Source: JBBPXY01 sp038200435
GTDB taxonomy: Bacteria > Actinomycetota > Thermoleophilia > Solirubrobacterales > Solirubrobacteraceae
Length of the DNA stretch: 40,049 nucleotides
Direction of reading: 5' to 3'
Assembly (NCBI GenBank): GCA_038200435.1
Contig: JBBPXY010000022.1
Coordinates: 1 to 40,049, forward strand
Part shown: positions 33,579 to 40,049 of the stretch, piece by piece
How positions within the stretch are numbered: the stretch's first letter is position 1
Layout: each line of letters begins with the position of its first letter
Made by a program: the position numbers and the translations under genes
Notes under the pieces: model-generated
Database searches by the model: none
Told to the model about the DNA's origin: nothing
Seen by the model: the letters and a program-made list of their open reading frames with translations, nothing else

Positions 33579-33965
33579 ATGGCCGACGCCTCATATCCCG
33601 AAGAGCTGCTCTACCACGCCGAACACGACTGGGCGCGGATCGAGGGTGACGTGGCGACGTTCGGAATCACCTGGTATGCCCAGGACACACTCGGGGAGGT
33701 GGTCTTCTTCGAGCCGCCGGCCGTAGGCACGACCGTGAGCAAGGACGATCCGTACACCGAGGTCGAGTCCGTCAAGGCGGTCTCCGACGTGATCGCTCCG
33801 CTCTCCGGTGAGGTGATCGAGGTCAACGAGGCGCTCGGATCGAGCCCCGAGACGCTCAACGACGATCCCTACGGCGAGGGGTGGATGGTCAAGGTGCGGC
33901 TCTCCGATGAGGGTGAGAAAGGCTCATTGATGGACGCGGCCGCCTACCAGGCGACGCTCGCTTGA
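33579..33965 (+). CDS. gcvH: Glycine cleavage system H protein
   Basis: A 128-residue lipoyl carrier that shuttles the aminomethyl intermediate between P, T and L proteins. The opening YHAEHDWARIEGDVATFGIT is typical and the lipoylation lysine is K66 in EVESVKAVSD. IAPLSGEVIEVNEAL and PYGEGWMVKVRL follow. Length is standard. The ATG is 7 nt after the gcvT stop, with AAGGAG a little far upstream (spanning the gcvT stop). The stop overlaps the gcvPA TTG (TTGA). Confidence 0.96.
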   Translation: MADASYPEELLYHAEHDWARIEGDVATFGITWYAQDTLGEVVFFEPPAVGTTVSKDDPYTEVESVKAVSDVIAPLSGEVIEVNEALGSSPETLNDDPYGEGWMVKVRLSDEGEKGSLMDAAAYQATLA

Positions 33966-35347
33966 GCACCTACACCTCAGTCACCGACTCCGACCGGGCG
34001 GCGATGCTCGAGGCGATCGGCGTGAAGTCGGTGGACGAGCTCTTCTCGCCGATCCCCGAGGCGCTGCGGATGACCGAGCCGCTGGGCATCCCGTCCGGGC
34101 TCTCCGAGCACGAGGTCTACGAGCACCTGCGCGCTCTGGCCGCCCGCAACGTCTCCGCCGAGGACGAGGTCTCCTTCGTGGGCGCAGGGATGTACGACCA
34201 CTACGTGCCGGCGCTGGTCGACCACATCACGACGCGCTCCGAGTTCCTCACTCCTTACACGCCCTACCAGCCGGAGATCTCCCAGGGGAACCTTCAGGCG
34301 ATGTTCGAGTACCAGACCGCCATCAGCGAGCTGACCGCGTTGCCGGTGTCGAACGCCAGCGTCTACGACGGCCCGAGCGCCGTGGCCAGTGCCGGCTACC
34401 TGGCGAAGCTGGCGAACGGCAAGAAGCGCCTGGTCATCTCGCGCGGGGTGCACCCGCACTCGCGTGAGACGCTCGCCACCTACGCGCACGGCTTCGGTGC
34501 CGAGGTGATCGAGGTCGGACTGAGCGATGGCGTGACCGATCTCGGCGAGTGGACGGCGGCGATCGACGACGAGACGAGCGCGGTCTTCTTCCAGCAGCCG
34601 AACTTCCTCGGCGCGGTCGAGGACGTCGAGGCGCTTGCGGCCGCGGCGAAGGACTCGCCGGCGCTCGTGGTTGGCTCCTACGATCCGCTGCCCCTCGGCT
34701 TGCTGAAGCCCCCGGGCGAGTGCGGTGTCGACCTCGCGGTCGGCGAGGGTCAGACCCTTGGCAACCGCCTGGACTTCGGCGGCCCTTCGTTCGGCTTCTT
34801 CGCCGCGACTGAGGCCTACCTGCGCCGGATGCCTGGGCGCATCGCGGGGGAGACTCGCGATGTCGATGGGCGCCGTGGCTTCGTCCTCACCCTCCAGACC
34901 CGCGAGCAGCACATCCGCCGCGAGAAGGCTACGTCGAACATCTGCACGTCGCAGGCGCTGAACGCGCTGGCCGGCGTGATCTACCTCTCGTGGCTCGGGA
35001 AGCAGGGGATCGTCGAGCTCGGCGAGCTGCTCGTGCAGCGCACGGCCTACGCGCGGGAGAAGCTGGGCGCGCTCGATGGGGTCGAGCTGCTGCACTCTCA
35101 GCCGGTGGTCCGGGAGTTCGCCGTGCGCCTCGACGCGCCGGTCGAGCGAGTGATCGAGCGCTGCGCCGAGCAGGGCATCAACCCCGGCTACGCGCTCGGA
35201 CGCGACTTGCCTGAGCACGCCGACGGGCTGCTGGTCGCCCTCACCGAGCGGCGCTCGCGAGAGGACATCGACCGTCTGGCCGACGTGCTCGGCGCTGCCG
35301 TGGCGGCCGAGTCCCCCTCTCGCGAGCCCGTGGGAGCAGGCGCGTGA
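33962..35347 (+). CDS. gcvPA: Glycine dehydrogenase (decarboxylating) subunit 1
   Basis: A 461-residue N-terminal half of the P protein in the split (two-subunit) form. It opens with SDRAAMLEAIGVKSVDELF and shows SFVGAGMYDHYVPALVDHI, then FLTPYTPYQPEISQGNLQ and FEYQTAISELT, all standard. It has the fold of PLP enzymes but the cofactor lysine is on the partner subunit. The start is TTG at 33962, overlapping the gcvH stop by 4 nt. The next gene overlaps its stop (GTGA), so the two subunits are coupled. Together they decarboxylate glycine and load GcvH. Confidence 0.95.
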   Translation: MSTYTSVTDSDRAAMLEAIGVKSVDELFSPIPEALRMTEPLGIPSGLSEHEVYEHLRALAARNVSAEDEVSFVGAGMYDHYVPALVDHITTRSEFLTPYTPYQPEISQGNLQAMFEYQTAISELTALPVSNASVYDGPSAVASAGYLAKLANGKKRLVISRGVHPHSRETLATYAHGFGAEVIEVGLSDGVTDLGEWTAAIDDETSAVFFQQPNFLGAVEDVEALAAAAKDSPALVVGSYDPLPLGLLKPPGECGVDLAVGEGQTLGNRLDFGGPSFGFFAATEAYLRRMPGRIAGETRDVDGRRGFVLTLQTREQHIRREKATSNICTSQALNALAGVIYLSWLGKQGIVELGELLVQRTAYAREKLGALDGVELLHSQPVVREFAVRLDAPVERVIERCAEQGINPGYALGRDLPEHADGLLVALTERRSREDIDRLADVLGAAVAAESPSREPVGAGA

Positions 35348-36909
35348 CGCTCTCGGCCACCGACCTGCAACGCGACCCCGGGCTCGAGACGGACGCGCCC
35401 GAAGGGAAGCCTGCGCCCGAGGGCCAGATGCCGATGCAGCGCGACGAGGTGCTCACCACCTTCGAGAAGTCCCAGCCCGGCCGGCGAGCGTTCGTGGCGC
35501 CGACGCTCGGCGTGCCGGAGCAGCCGCTCGACGATCTGCTGCCCTCCCGCTTCCGCCGCGCCGAACCGCCGGCGCTGCCCGAGATGTCCGAGCCGGAGAT
35601 CAACCGTCACTTCAACCGCATCTCCAAGCGCAACTTCGATCTCGACACGGGCTTCTACCCGCTCGGCTCGTGCACGATGAAGCACAACCCGAAGCTGCAC
35701 GAGCGCCTGGCGGGGCTGCCGGGGTACGCCCGCATGCATCCCGCTCAAGCCCCGCAGCGCGCCCAGGGCGCGCTCGAGCTGATGTGGAACCTGCAGACGG
35801 CGCTCGGCGAGGTCGCCGGGCTGCCGCACGTCTCTCTGCAACCGAGCGCCGGCTCACACGGCGAGCTCGCCGGGGTGCTGCTCACCCGGGCCTACCACGA
35901 GGACCGCGGCGAGAAGCGGCATAAGGTCCTCACGCCCGACACCGCCCACGGGACCAACCCCGCGACCGTGACGATGGCCGGCTACGAGGTGGTCAAGGTC
36001 GGCACGGCGCCCGACGGCGGGGTCGACATCGACGACCTGCGCGTCAAGGCCGACGAAGACGTCGCCTGCCTCATGCTCACCAACCCCAACACGCTCGGCT
36101 TGTTCGACCAGAACATCGAGGAGATCGCGCGGATCGTGCACGAGGTGGGGGCCACGCTCTACTACGACGGAGCCAACCTCAACGCCGTCATGGGCATCTC
36201 GCGCCCCGGCGACATGGGTTTCGACATCGTGCACTTCAACCTGCACAAGTCCTTCACCCAGCCCCACGGGGGAGGGGGACCGGGCTCGGGTCCGATCGCC
36301 GTTTCCGATCGCATGGAGCCCTACCTGCCGCGGCCAGTGCTGGTGCGTTCTGACGAGGGCGTGTTCGACCTCGACGAGGACCGGCCCAAGTCAATCGGTC
36401 GCCTGCGCGGGTGGCAGGGCAACTTCGGCACGTTCGTGCGCTCCTACGCCTACATCTGCTCGCTTGGAGCGGAGGGGCTGAAGGAGGCGTCGGAGATCGC
36501 CGTGCTGAACGCCAACTACCTATTGGCCCGTTTGAAGGAGAAGGGCGTGGCCGAGCATCTGCCGGTCGCCTACGACCGGCTGTGCATGCACGAGTTCGTC
36601 CTCTCCGGCGGCCCGATGAAGCGCGAGCTGGGGATAAAGACCCTCGATCTCGCCAAGCGCCTGCTCGACTACGGCGTGCACCCGCCGACGGTGTACTTCC
36701 CGCTGCTGGTCGACGAGGCACTGCTCGTCGAGCCGACGGAGACCGAGACCAAGGAGACGCTCGACGACTTCGCCGACACGATCGCGGCGATCCTGCGAGA
36801 GGCAGCCGAGGATCCTGAGCTCGCGCGCAACGCGCCTTATTCGACGCCGGTACGCAGGCTTGATGAGGCGGGTGCGGCCAAGCGGCCGGTCATTCGGCAG
36901 GCGTTGTAG
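35344..36909 (+). CDS. gcvPB: Glycine dehydrogenase (decarboxylating) subunit 2
   Basis: A 521-residue C-terminal half of the split P protein, carrying PLP. It shows FYPLGSCTMKHNPKLHERLA, SLQPSAGSHGELAGVLL and DTAHGTNPATVTMAGYEVV. The PLP lysine K302 is in HFNLHKSFTQPHGGGGPGSG. The C-terminal VHPPTVYFPLLVDEALLVEP is typical. An N-terminal segment of ~30 residues before the family core is polar. The GTG overlaps the gcvPA stop. Last gene of the operon, followed after 43 nt by the third copy of the inverted-repeat element. Confidence 0.95.
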   Translation: MTLSATDLQRDPGLETDAPEGKPAPEGQMPMQRDEVLTTFEKSQPGRRAFVAPTLGVPEQPLDDLLPSRFRRAEPPALPEMSEPEINRHFNRISKRNFDLDTGFYPLGSCTMKHNPKLHERLAGLPGYARMHPAQAPQRAQGALELMWNLQTALGEVAGLPHVSLQPSAGSHGELAGVLLTRAYHEDRGEKRHKVLTPDTAHGTNPATVTMAGYEVVKVGTAPDGGVDIDDLRVKADEDVACLMLTNPNTLGLFDQNIEEIARIVHEVGATLYYDGANLNAVMGISRPGDMGFDIVHFNLHKSFTQPHGGGGPGSGPIAVSDRMEPYLPRPVLVRSDEGVFDLDEDRPKSIGRLRGWQGNFGTFVRSYAYICSLGAEGLKEASEIAVLNANYLLARLKEKGVAEHLPVAYDRLCMHEFVLSGGPMKRELGIKTLDLAKRLLDYGVHPPTVYFPLLVDEALLVEPTETETKETLDDFADTIAAILREAAEDPELARNAPYSTPVRRLDEAGAAKRPVIRQAL

Positions 36910-36952
36910 GCGGGTTGAAGCGAACGGCCTCTGGGAAGGGGTGTCGACCGAA

Positions 36953-37009
36953 CCGGCGGTTTCTGTCCACAGGTGGAATAGGGCGCGGCTCGTGGACAGA
37001 AATCGCCGG
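36953..37009. repeat. Inverted-repeat element, copy 3
   Basis: The 18-nt left arm (36953-36970: CCGGCG, then G, then TTTCTGTCCAC) is inverted at 36992-37009 with 17 of 18 bases matching; the spacer is 21 nt. It lies between convergent genes, 43 nt after gcvPB and 10 nt beyond the stop of the minus-strand membrane gene. It may serve as a two-way terminator. Confidence 0.8.
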
Positions 37010-37019
37010 GTGTCGCGAT

Positions 37020-37502
37020 CTAGCGCATCAGCCCTAGCTTCGTCCCCCGCAAGATCCGCGAGCCCGGCAGCCTGATGTAGCGGCCGCCCGCCCGGCGTTC
37101 GCGGGCCGCGACCAGGCGTTCGAGCAGCACCGCCTGGGCCAGGCCGACGAGAAAGCACCCCGCCGAGGCCCGCAGGCCCGTGTCCCAGCTCTCGAGCAGC
37201 CCAAGGGGGACGGTCAGCACCGCGACGATCAGCGGCAGCTGCCAGAGCGGCGTCGGCTCGCCCTCGCCGGCATCCGACGGTTCCGCCTTACGTGCGGCGG
37301 ACGTCGCCCGGCGCACGGACAGCGGCCCCAGGACCGCCAGCAGCAGGACGACCGCCGCGAGCTGCAGCACCGTGCTCGTCACGTGCCGGCTCTCGCCGTC
37401 CGTGAGCACTGCGATCGCCACGCTCGCTGCCAGGCCACACCCTGCCAGCACGCTTCCTTCGAGCCGCAGTCGTTCCCGGTAGGTCCACGGTTCTTTGCGC
37501 AT
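37020..37502 (-). CDS. Small four-TM membrane protein, unrecognised
   Basis: A 160-residue hydrophobic protein I cannot assign. Four TM segments are visible: SVLAGCGLAASVAIAVL, VLQLAAVVLLLAVLGPLSV, LPLIVAVLTVPLGLLES and ASAGCFLVGLAQAVLLERL. A basic and acidic loop (RKAEPSDAGEGEPT) lies between the second and third, and an Arg-rich tail closes the protein. The ATG at 37502 has TATCCC 8 nt upstream, a near match to the -10/start layout elsewhere. It is divergent from trpS with 53 nt between starts, so the two promoters must overlap. The function is not readable. Confidence 0.6.
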   Translation of the reverse strand: MRKEPWTYRERLRLEGSVLAGCGLAASVAIAVLTDGESRHVTSTVLQLAAVVLLLAVLGPLSVRRATSAARKAEPSDAGEGEPTPLWQLPLIVAVLTVPLGLLESWDTGLRASAGCFLVGLAQAVLLERLVAARERRAGGRYIRLPGSRILRGTKLGLMR

Positions 37503-37539
37503 GCGGCTCAGGGATAGCGGTTCTGGCCTGCCGCCTGAG

Positions 37540-37545
37540 TAGCCT
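37540..37545 (+). promoter_or_regulatory. Candidate -10 box of trpS
   Basis: TAGCCT lies 10 nt before the trpS GTG; no ribosome-binding site. No T-box leader is possible in the 53-nt gap. Confidence 0.4.
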
Positions 37546-37555
37546 GCGCTCGCTC

Positions 37556-38545
37556 GTGACCCGCATCTTCTCCGGCATCCAGCCCACCGGGCGCAAGCAC
37601 CTGGGCAACTACATCGGGGCGATCACCCAGTACGTCGAGGGGCAGAACCGGGCGGAGGGGATCTACTGCATAGTCGATCTGCACGCGACGACCGTCTCCT
37701 ATGAGCCCGTGGAACTGCGGGAGCGGCTGTACGACACGGCGGCGATCCTGCTCGCCGCCGGCCTCGACCCGGAGAAGTGCACCTTCTTCCGCCAGGGTGA
37801 CGTGCCGGAGCACACCGAGCTCTGCTGGCTGCTCTGCTCGGTGACCGCGCTCGGCGAGCTCAACCGCATGCACCAGTTCCGCGACAAGTCGCAGGCCCAG
37901 CGCGATCTGGTCTCCGCCGGACTCCTTTTCTACCCGGTGCTGATGGCCGCCGACGTGCTCGCCTACCGCGCCGATGAGGTGCCGGTGGGGGAAGACCAGC
38001 GGGAGCACGTCGAGCTGATGCGCAACGTGGCTGAGCGATTCAACGCCCGCTTCGGCGACACGCTGGTGGTGCCCGAACACCGCATCCCGGCGGTCGGCGC
38101 GCGGATCATGGATCTCCAGCAGCCCGAGAAGAAGATGTCGACGACGGGCGGCACCGCCCAGGGCACGGTGTACGTGCTAGACGAGCCCAAAGCCATCGTG
38201 AAGAAGTTCAAGAGCGCCGTCACCGACTCGGGCAGCGAGGTGCAGCGCGGTCCGGACAAGCCGGGAATATCGAACCTGATCGACGTGCTCGCCGCTGTTC
38301 GGGGCATAACGCCGGCCGAAGTCGAAAAGGCTTTCGGCGATTCCGGCTACGGCGACTTCAAGACCGCGGTCGCCGAAGAGGTCGTCGTCTACCTCGAGCC
38401 TGTCCGCACGCGTTACGCCGAGCTGCGCGGCGACGAGGCCGAGCTCGAGCGGATCCTCGCGGCGGGGGCCGAGAAGGCACAGGTGATCGCCGCGGACACG
38501 CTGGCCGACGTGCGGGCGGCCATGGGCGTCGGGCCTCCCCGCTAG
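37556..38545 (+). CDS. trpS: Tryptophanyl-tRNA synthetase
   Basis: A 329-residue class I synthetase that charges tRNA-Trp. The HIGH-like motif is in FSGIQPTGRKHLGNYIGAI near the N-terminus, and the KMSKS loop reads KMSTT in PEKKMSTTGGTAQGTVYVLD. Between them are YCIVDLHATTV, ELCWLLCSVTALGELNRMHQ, FYPVLMAADVLAYRADEVPV and GEDQREHVELMRN. KMSTT in place of KMSKS is a variation seen in some TrpRS. Length is normal. Start GTG 37556 puts the HIGH region at the usual distance. Its TAG stop begins the scpA -10 box. Confidence 0.95.
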   Translation: MTRIFSGIQPTGRKHLGNYIGAITQYVEGQNRAEGIYCIVDLHATTVSYEPVELRERLYDTAAILLAAGLDPEKCTFFRQGDVPEHTELCWLLCSVTALGELNRMHQFRDKSQAQRDLVSAGLLFYPVLMAADVLAYRADEVPVGEDQREHVELMRNVAERFNARFGDTLVVPEHRIPAVGARIMDLQQPEKKMSTTGGTAQGTVYVLDEPKAIVKKFKSAVTDSGSEVQRGPDKPGISNLIDVLAAVRGITPAEVEKAFGDSGYGDFKTAVAEEVVVYLEPVRTRYAELRGDEAELERILAAGAEKAQVIAADTLADVRAAMGVGPPR

Positions 38546-38548
38546 CGT
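38543..38548 (+). promoter_or_regulatory. Candidate -10 box of scpA
   Basis: TAGCGT lies 9 nt before the scpA ATG and begins with the trpS stop codon TAG, as the glpD box begins with a stop codon. Confidence 0.4.
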
Positions 38549-38557
38549 TCGCCTCCG

Positions 38558-39316
38558 ATGCGCGCGGCCGACCTCGATCTCGACCTCGACGTCTTCGCGG
38601 GGCCCTTCGACCTCCTCCTGACCCTGATCCTGCGAGAGGAGATCGACTTGATGGAAGTCGAGCTGGCCGAGATCGTGCTGGCCTACATCGATCACCTCGA
38701 GGCAAGGGGCGAGCTCGACCTCGAAGTGGCGACGGAGTTCCTCGTGCTGATCGCCGCATTGCTCGAGCTGAAGTCGCGCCTCATGCTGCCCGGCGCCGAG
38801 ATGGACGAGGGTCTCGACCTCGAGCCGGGCGAGGCCGCCGAGGAGCTGCTCGCCCGTCTGCTCGAGAGCCATCGCTACCGCGGGGCAGCCACCCACCTCA
38901 CCGAGGCCCTGGCCGCTCAGGGCGGCTTCCGGTTCCGCTCGGCGCCGCTGCCGCCCGCCCTGCGCCGCGCGCCCTTGCAGGAAGCGCCCGCGGGCGCCTA
39001 CGACGCGGCCCTGCTCGGTCGTGCTCTCGGTGGCCGTCTGCGCGTGCCCGCCCCGCTCGACCTGCGCCACCTCGGGACGCCGAAGGTGAGCGTCGCCGAG
39101 CGCCTGGCGCACCTGCGCGACCTGCTGCGCCGGGGCTCCTTCTCCTTCGACGACGCGGTCGCGCGGGCCGACCGTGTCACCGTCGCGGTCACGCTCTTCG
39201 CCCTGCTCGAGCTCTACAAGCAGGGCGAGGCCACCTGGACGCAGGACGAGCCGTTTGCGCCGATTCAGGTCTCGGCGCGCGCCGAGCGTCCCGCTGCCGC
39301 GGAGGTCGTGGCGTGA
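38558..39316 (+). CDS. scpA: Segregation and condensation protein A
   Basis: A 252-residue kleisin that bridges SMC heads in the SMC-ScpA-ScpB condensin. The N-terminal FAGPFDLLLTLILREEIDLMEV is the kleisin signature. EFLVLIAALLELKSRLMLP follows, and the C-terminal winged-helix contains FALLELYKQGEATWTQDEPF. Length is normal. ATG 38558. The stop overlaps the scpB GTG (GTGA), the typical scpA-scpB pair. smc is not in the window. Confidence 0.95.
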   Translation: MRAADLDLDLDVFAGPFDLLLTLILREEIDLMEVELAEIVLAYIDHLEARGELDLEVATEFLVLIAALLELKSRLMLPGAEMDEGLDLEPGEAAEELLARLLESHRYRGAATHLTEALAAQGGFRFRSAPLPPALRRAPLQEAPAGAYDAALLGRALGGRLRVPAPLDLRHLGTPKVSVAERLAHLRDLLRRGSFSFDDAVARADRVTVAVTLFALLELYKQGEATWTQDEPFAPIQVSARAERPAAAEVVA

Positions 39317-39903
39317 ACCCTCTCGAGCGGCTGCTCGAGTCCCTCCTCTTTCTCTCGGCGGAGCCGGTCAGCCTCGAGGCTCTGGCCGACGCGATCGAGG
39401 CGCCACTGCACGAGACGGCCACCGCGCTCGAGCGCCTGCGCGAGGGCTACGAGTTCGACCGGCGCGGACTCATCCTGCGCGAGATCGCCGGCGGCTGGTC
39501 GCGTTCGAGCCACCCCGACGCCGAAGCCGCGGCTCGGCGTCTCCTCGCGCGCCCGCGCACCCCGCCGCTCGCGCCGGCGCAGGCCGAGACCCTGGCCATC
39601 GTCGCCTACCTCCAGCCCGTATCGCGCCCGGAGATCGCGCGCATCCGCGGCGTCGGCGCCGAGTCCGCCGCTGCCACGCTGCTCGAGCGCGGGCTGATCG
39701 AGGAGGCGGGCCGCTCGCGCTTTGGCGCCGTGCTCTATCGCACCTCGGAGCTGTTCCTGCGCCTGTTCGGTCTCGGCGCTCTCGATCAGCTGCCCGATCC
39801 GGCGGCGTGGGACCCGAGCCCGGAGGTCGAGGCGACCCTGCGTGACCGGCTGCTGCGCGCCGGCGAGGCGAGGGCCGAAGCTCCCGCCGCTCAGCCCGCC
39901 TGA
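39313..39903 (+). CDS. scpB: Segregation and condensation protein B
   Basis: A 196-residue protein with two winged-helix domains that dimerises and binds ScpA. LERLLESLLFLSAEPVSLEALADA opens it, then LRLREIAGGW-like LILREIAGGWSR, then LAPAQAETLAIVAYLQPVSR, IARIRGVGAESAAATLLERG and the final LFLRLFGLGALDQLP. All are standard ScpB blocks. The GTG overlaps scpA by 4 nt. After its stop the chromosome is interrupted within 15 nt by an insertion sequence. Confidence 0.94.
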   Translation: MNPLERLLESLLFLSAEPVSLEALADAIEAPLHETATALERLREGYEFDRRGLILREIAGGWSRSSHPDAEAAARRLLARPRTPPLAPAQAETLAIVAYLQPVSRPEIARIRGVGAESAAATLLERGLIEEAGRSRFGAVLYRTSELFLRLFGLGALDQLPDPAAWDPSPEVEATLRDRLLRAGEARAEAPAAQPA

Positions 39904-39948
39904 GCTACGACGCCTAGCTGTAGTTCCTAGGAGCGTTGGTCCGTAGTC

Positions 39949-40010
39949 ATCCGGTGCCCCTTGAAGGCTGGTTGGTGTCGAAGCCACCAGTCTCAAGGAG
40001 GACACCGGAT
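39949..40010 (+). promoter_or_regulatory. Hairpin covering the transposase ribosome-binding site and start
   Basis: ATCCGGTG (39949-39956) pairs with CACCGGAT (40003-40010), CCTTGA (39959-39964) with TCAAGG (39993-39998) and CTGG (39968-39971) with CCAG (39987-39990). The right side includes AAGGAGG and the first two bases of the ATG. Transcripts entering from outside would hide the start, a known way of limiting transposase. Confidence 0.55.
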
Positions 40011-40049
40011 GAAGTTGCACGCTAACGCGAGGACCTGTCCGAAGAGCAG
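40009..40049 (+). CDS. IS481-type transposase, 5' end only
   Basis: The first 13 residues read MKLHANARTCPKS, which matches the usual opening of IS481-family DDE transposases, followed in the family by a helix-turn-helix. An AAGGAGG site lies 8 nt before the ATG at 40009. The catalytic domain is outside the window, so intactness is unknown. Confidence 0.7.
   Translation, partial: MKLHANARTCPKS

Larger units (their letters stand above)
39919..40049 (+). mobile_element. IS481-family insertion sequence, left end only
   Basis: The start of an IS481-type element, judged from its transposase N-terminus. The left tip is placed at TGTAG (39919), just after CTAG (39914-39917). IS481-type elements are known to favour CTAG targets and to begin with TGT. 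The right end lies outside the window, so the tip and any target duplication cannot be checked. Confidence 0.55.

Overview
The window is high-GC, densely packed bacterial DNA with most genes on the + strand. Gene content and style point to an actinomycete, most likely of the Thermoleophilia/Solirubrobacterales type. The signs are a division and cell-wall (dcw) cluster without ftsA, an FtsZ ending in DIPSFLR, many GTG starts with 4-base ATGA/GTGA overlaps, split glycine decarboxylase subunits, and many starts sitting directly behind a TANNNT -10 box (leaderless style). The taxon is an inference from these traits; no rRNA or tRNA gene is present to settle it.

Layout. 1-2453: end of a DUF72 gene, an unusual type-4-like uracil-DNA glycosylase and glpD. 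2524-6498: a secreted protein with a PKD-like C-terminus, a Rho-family ATPase that appears to lack its RNA-loop regions and arginine finger, and an SRPBCC protein. 6518-6976 (-): an unrecognised protein. 7108-13143: a response regulator and small histidine kinase translationally coupled to a Tad/Flp-type secretion core (cpaB, tadA, tadB, tadC), interrupted by a frameshifted calcium-binding-repeat gene.

13304-29960: the dcw cluster, in the order mraZ, rsmH, ftsL, ftsI, murE, murF, mraY, murD, ftsW, murG, [lipoprotein on -], murC, murB, ftsQ, ftsZ. It supplies UDP-MurNAc-pentapeptide (MurB to MurF, with the DNPR diaminopimelate signature in MurE), lipid I and II (MraY, MurG), septal synthesis (FtsW, FtsI) and the divisome scaffold (FtsL, FtsQ, FtsZ). 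Hairpins lie upstream of mraZ, between mraY and murD, and after ftsZ.

29882-37502: an intergenic region with two copies of an inverted-repeat element (11-bp arms, exactly 21-nt loop), then a two-TM GAF/HD-GYP/degenerate-GGDEF protein on -, then the divergent gcvT-gcvH-gcvPA-gcvPB operon, a third copy of the element, and a small membrane protein on -. 37556-39903: trpS, scpA, scpB. 39919-40049: the left end of an IS481-type insertion sequence whose transposase start and ribosome-binding site lie inside a long hairpin.

The most interesting signals are the degenerate Rho-like ATPase, the 43-bp hairpin element seen three times between convergent genes, the recurrent -10-to-start arrangement, and the glycosylase lacking two of the four expected cluster cysteines. 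All alignments and hairpins were made by eye; no database search was run.
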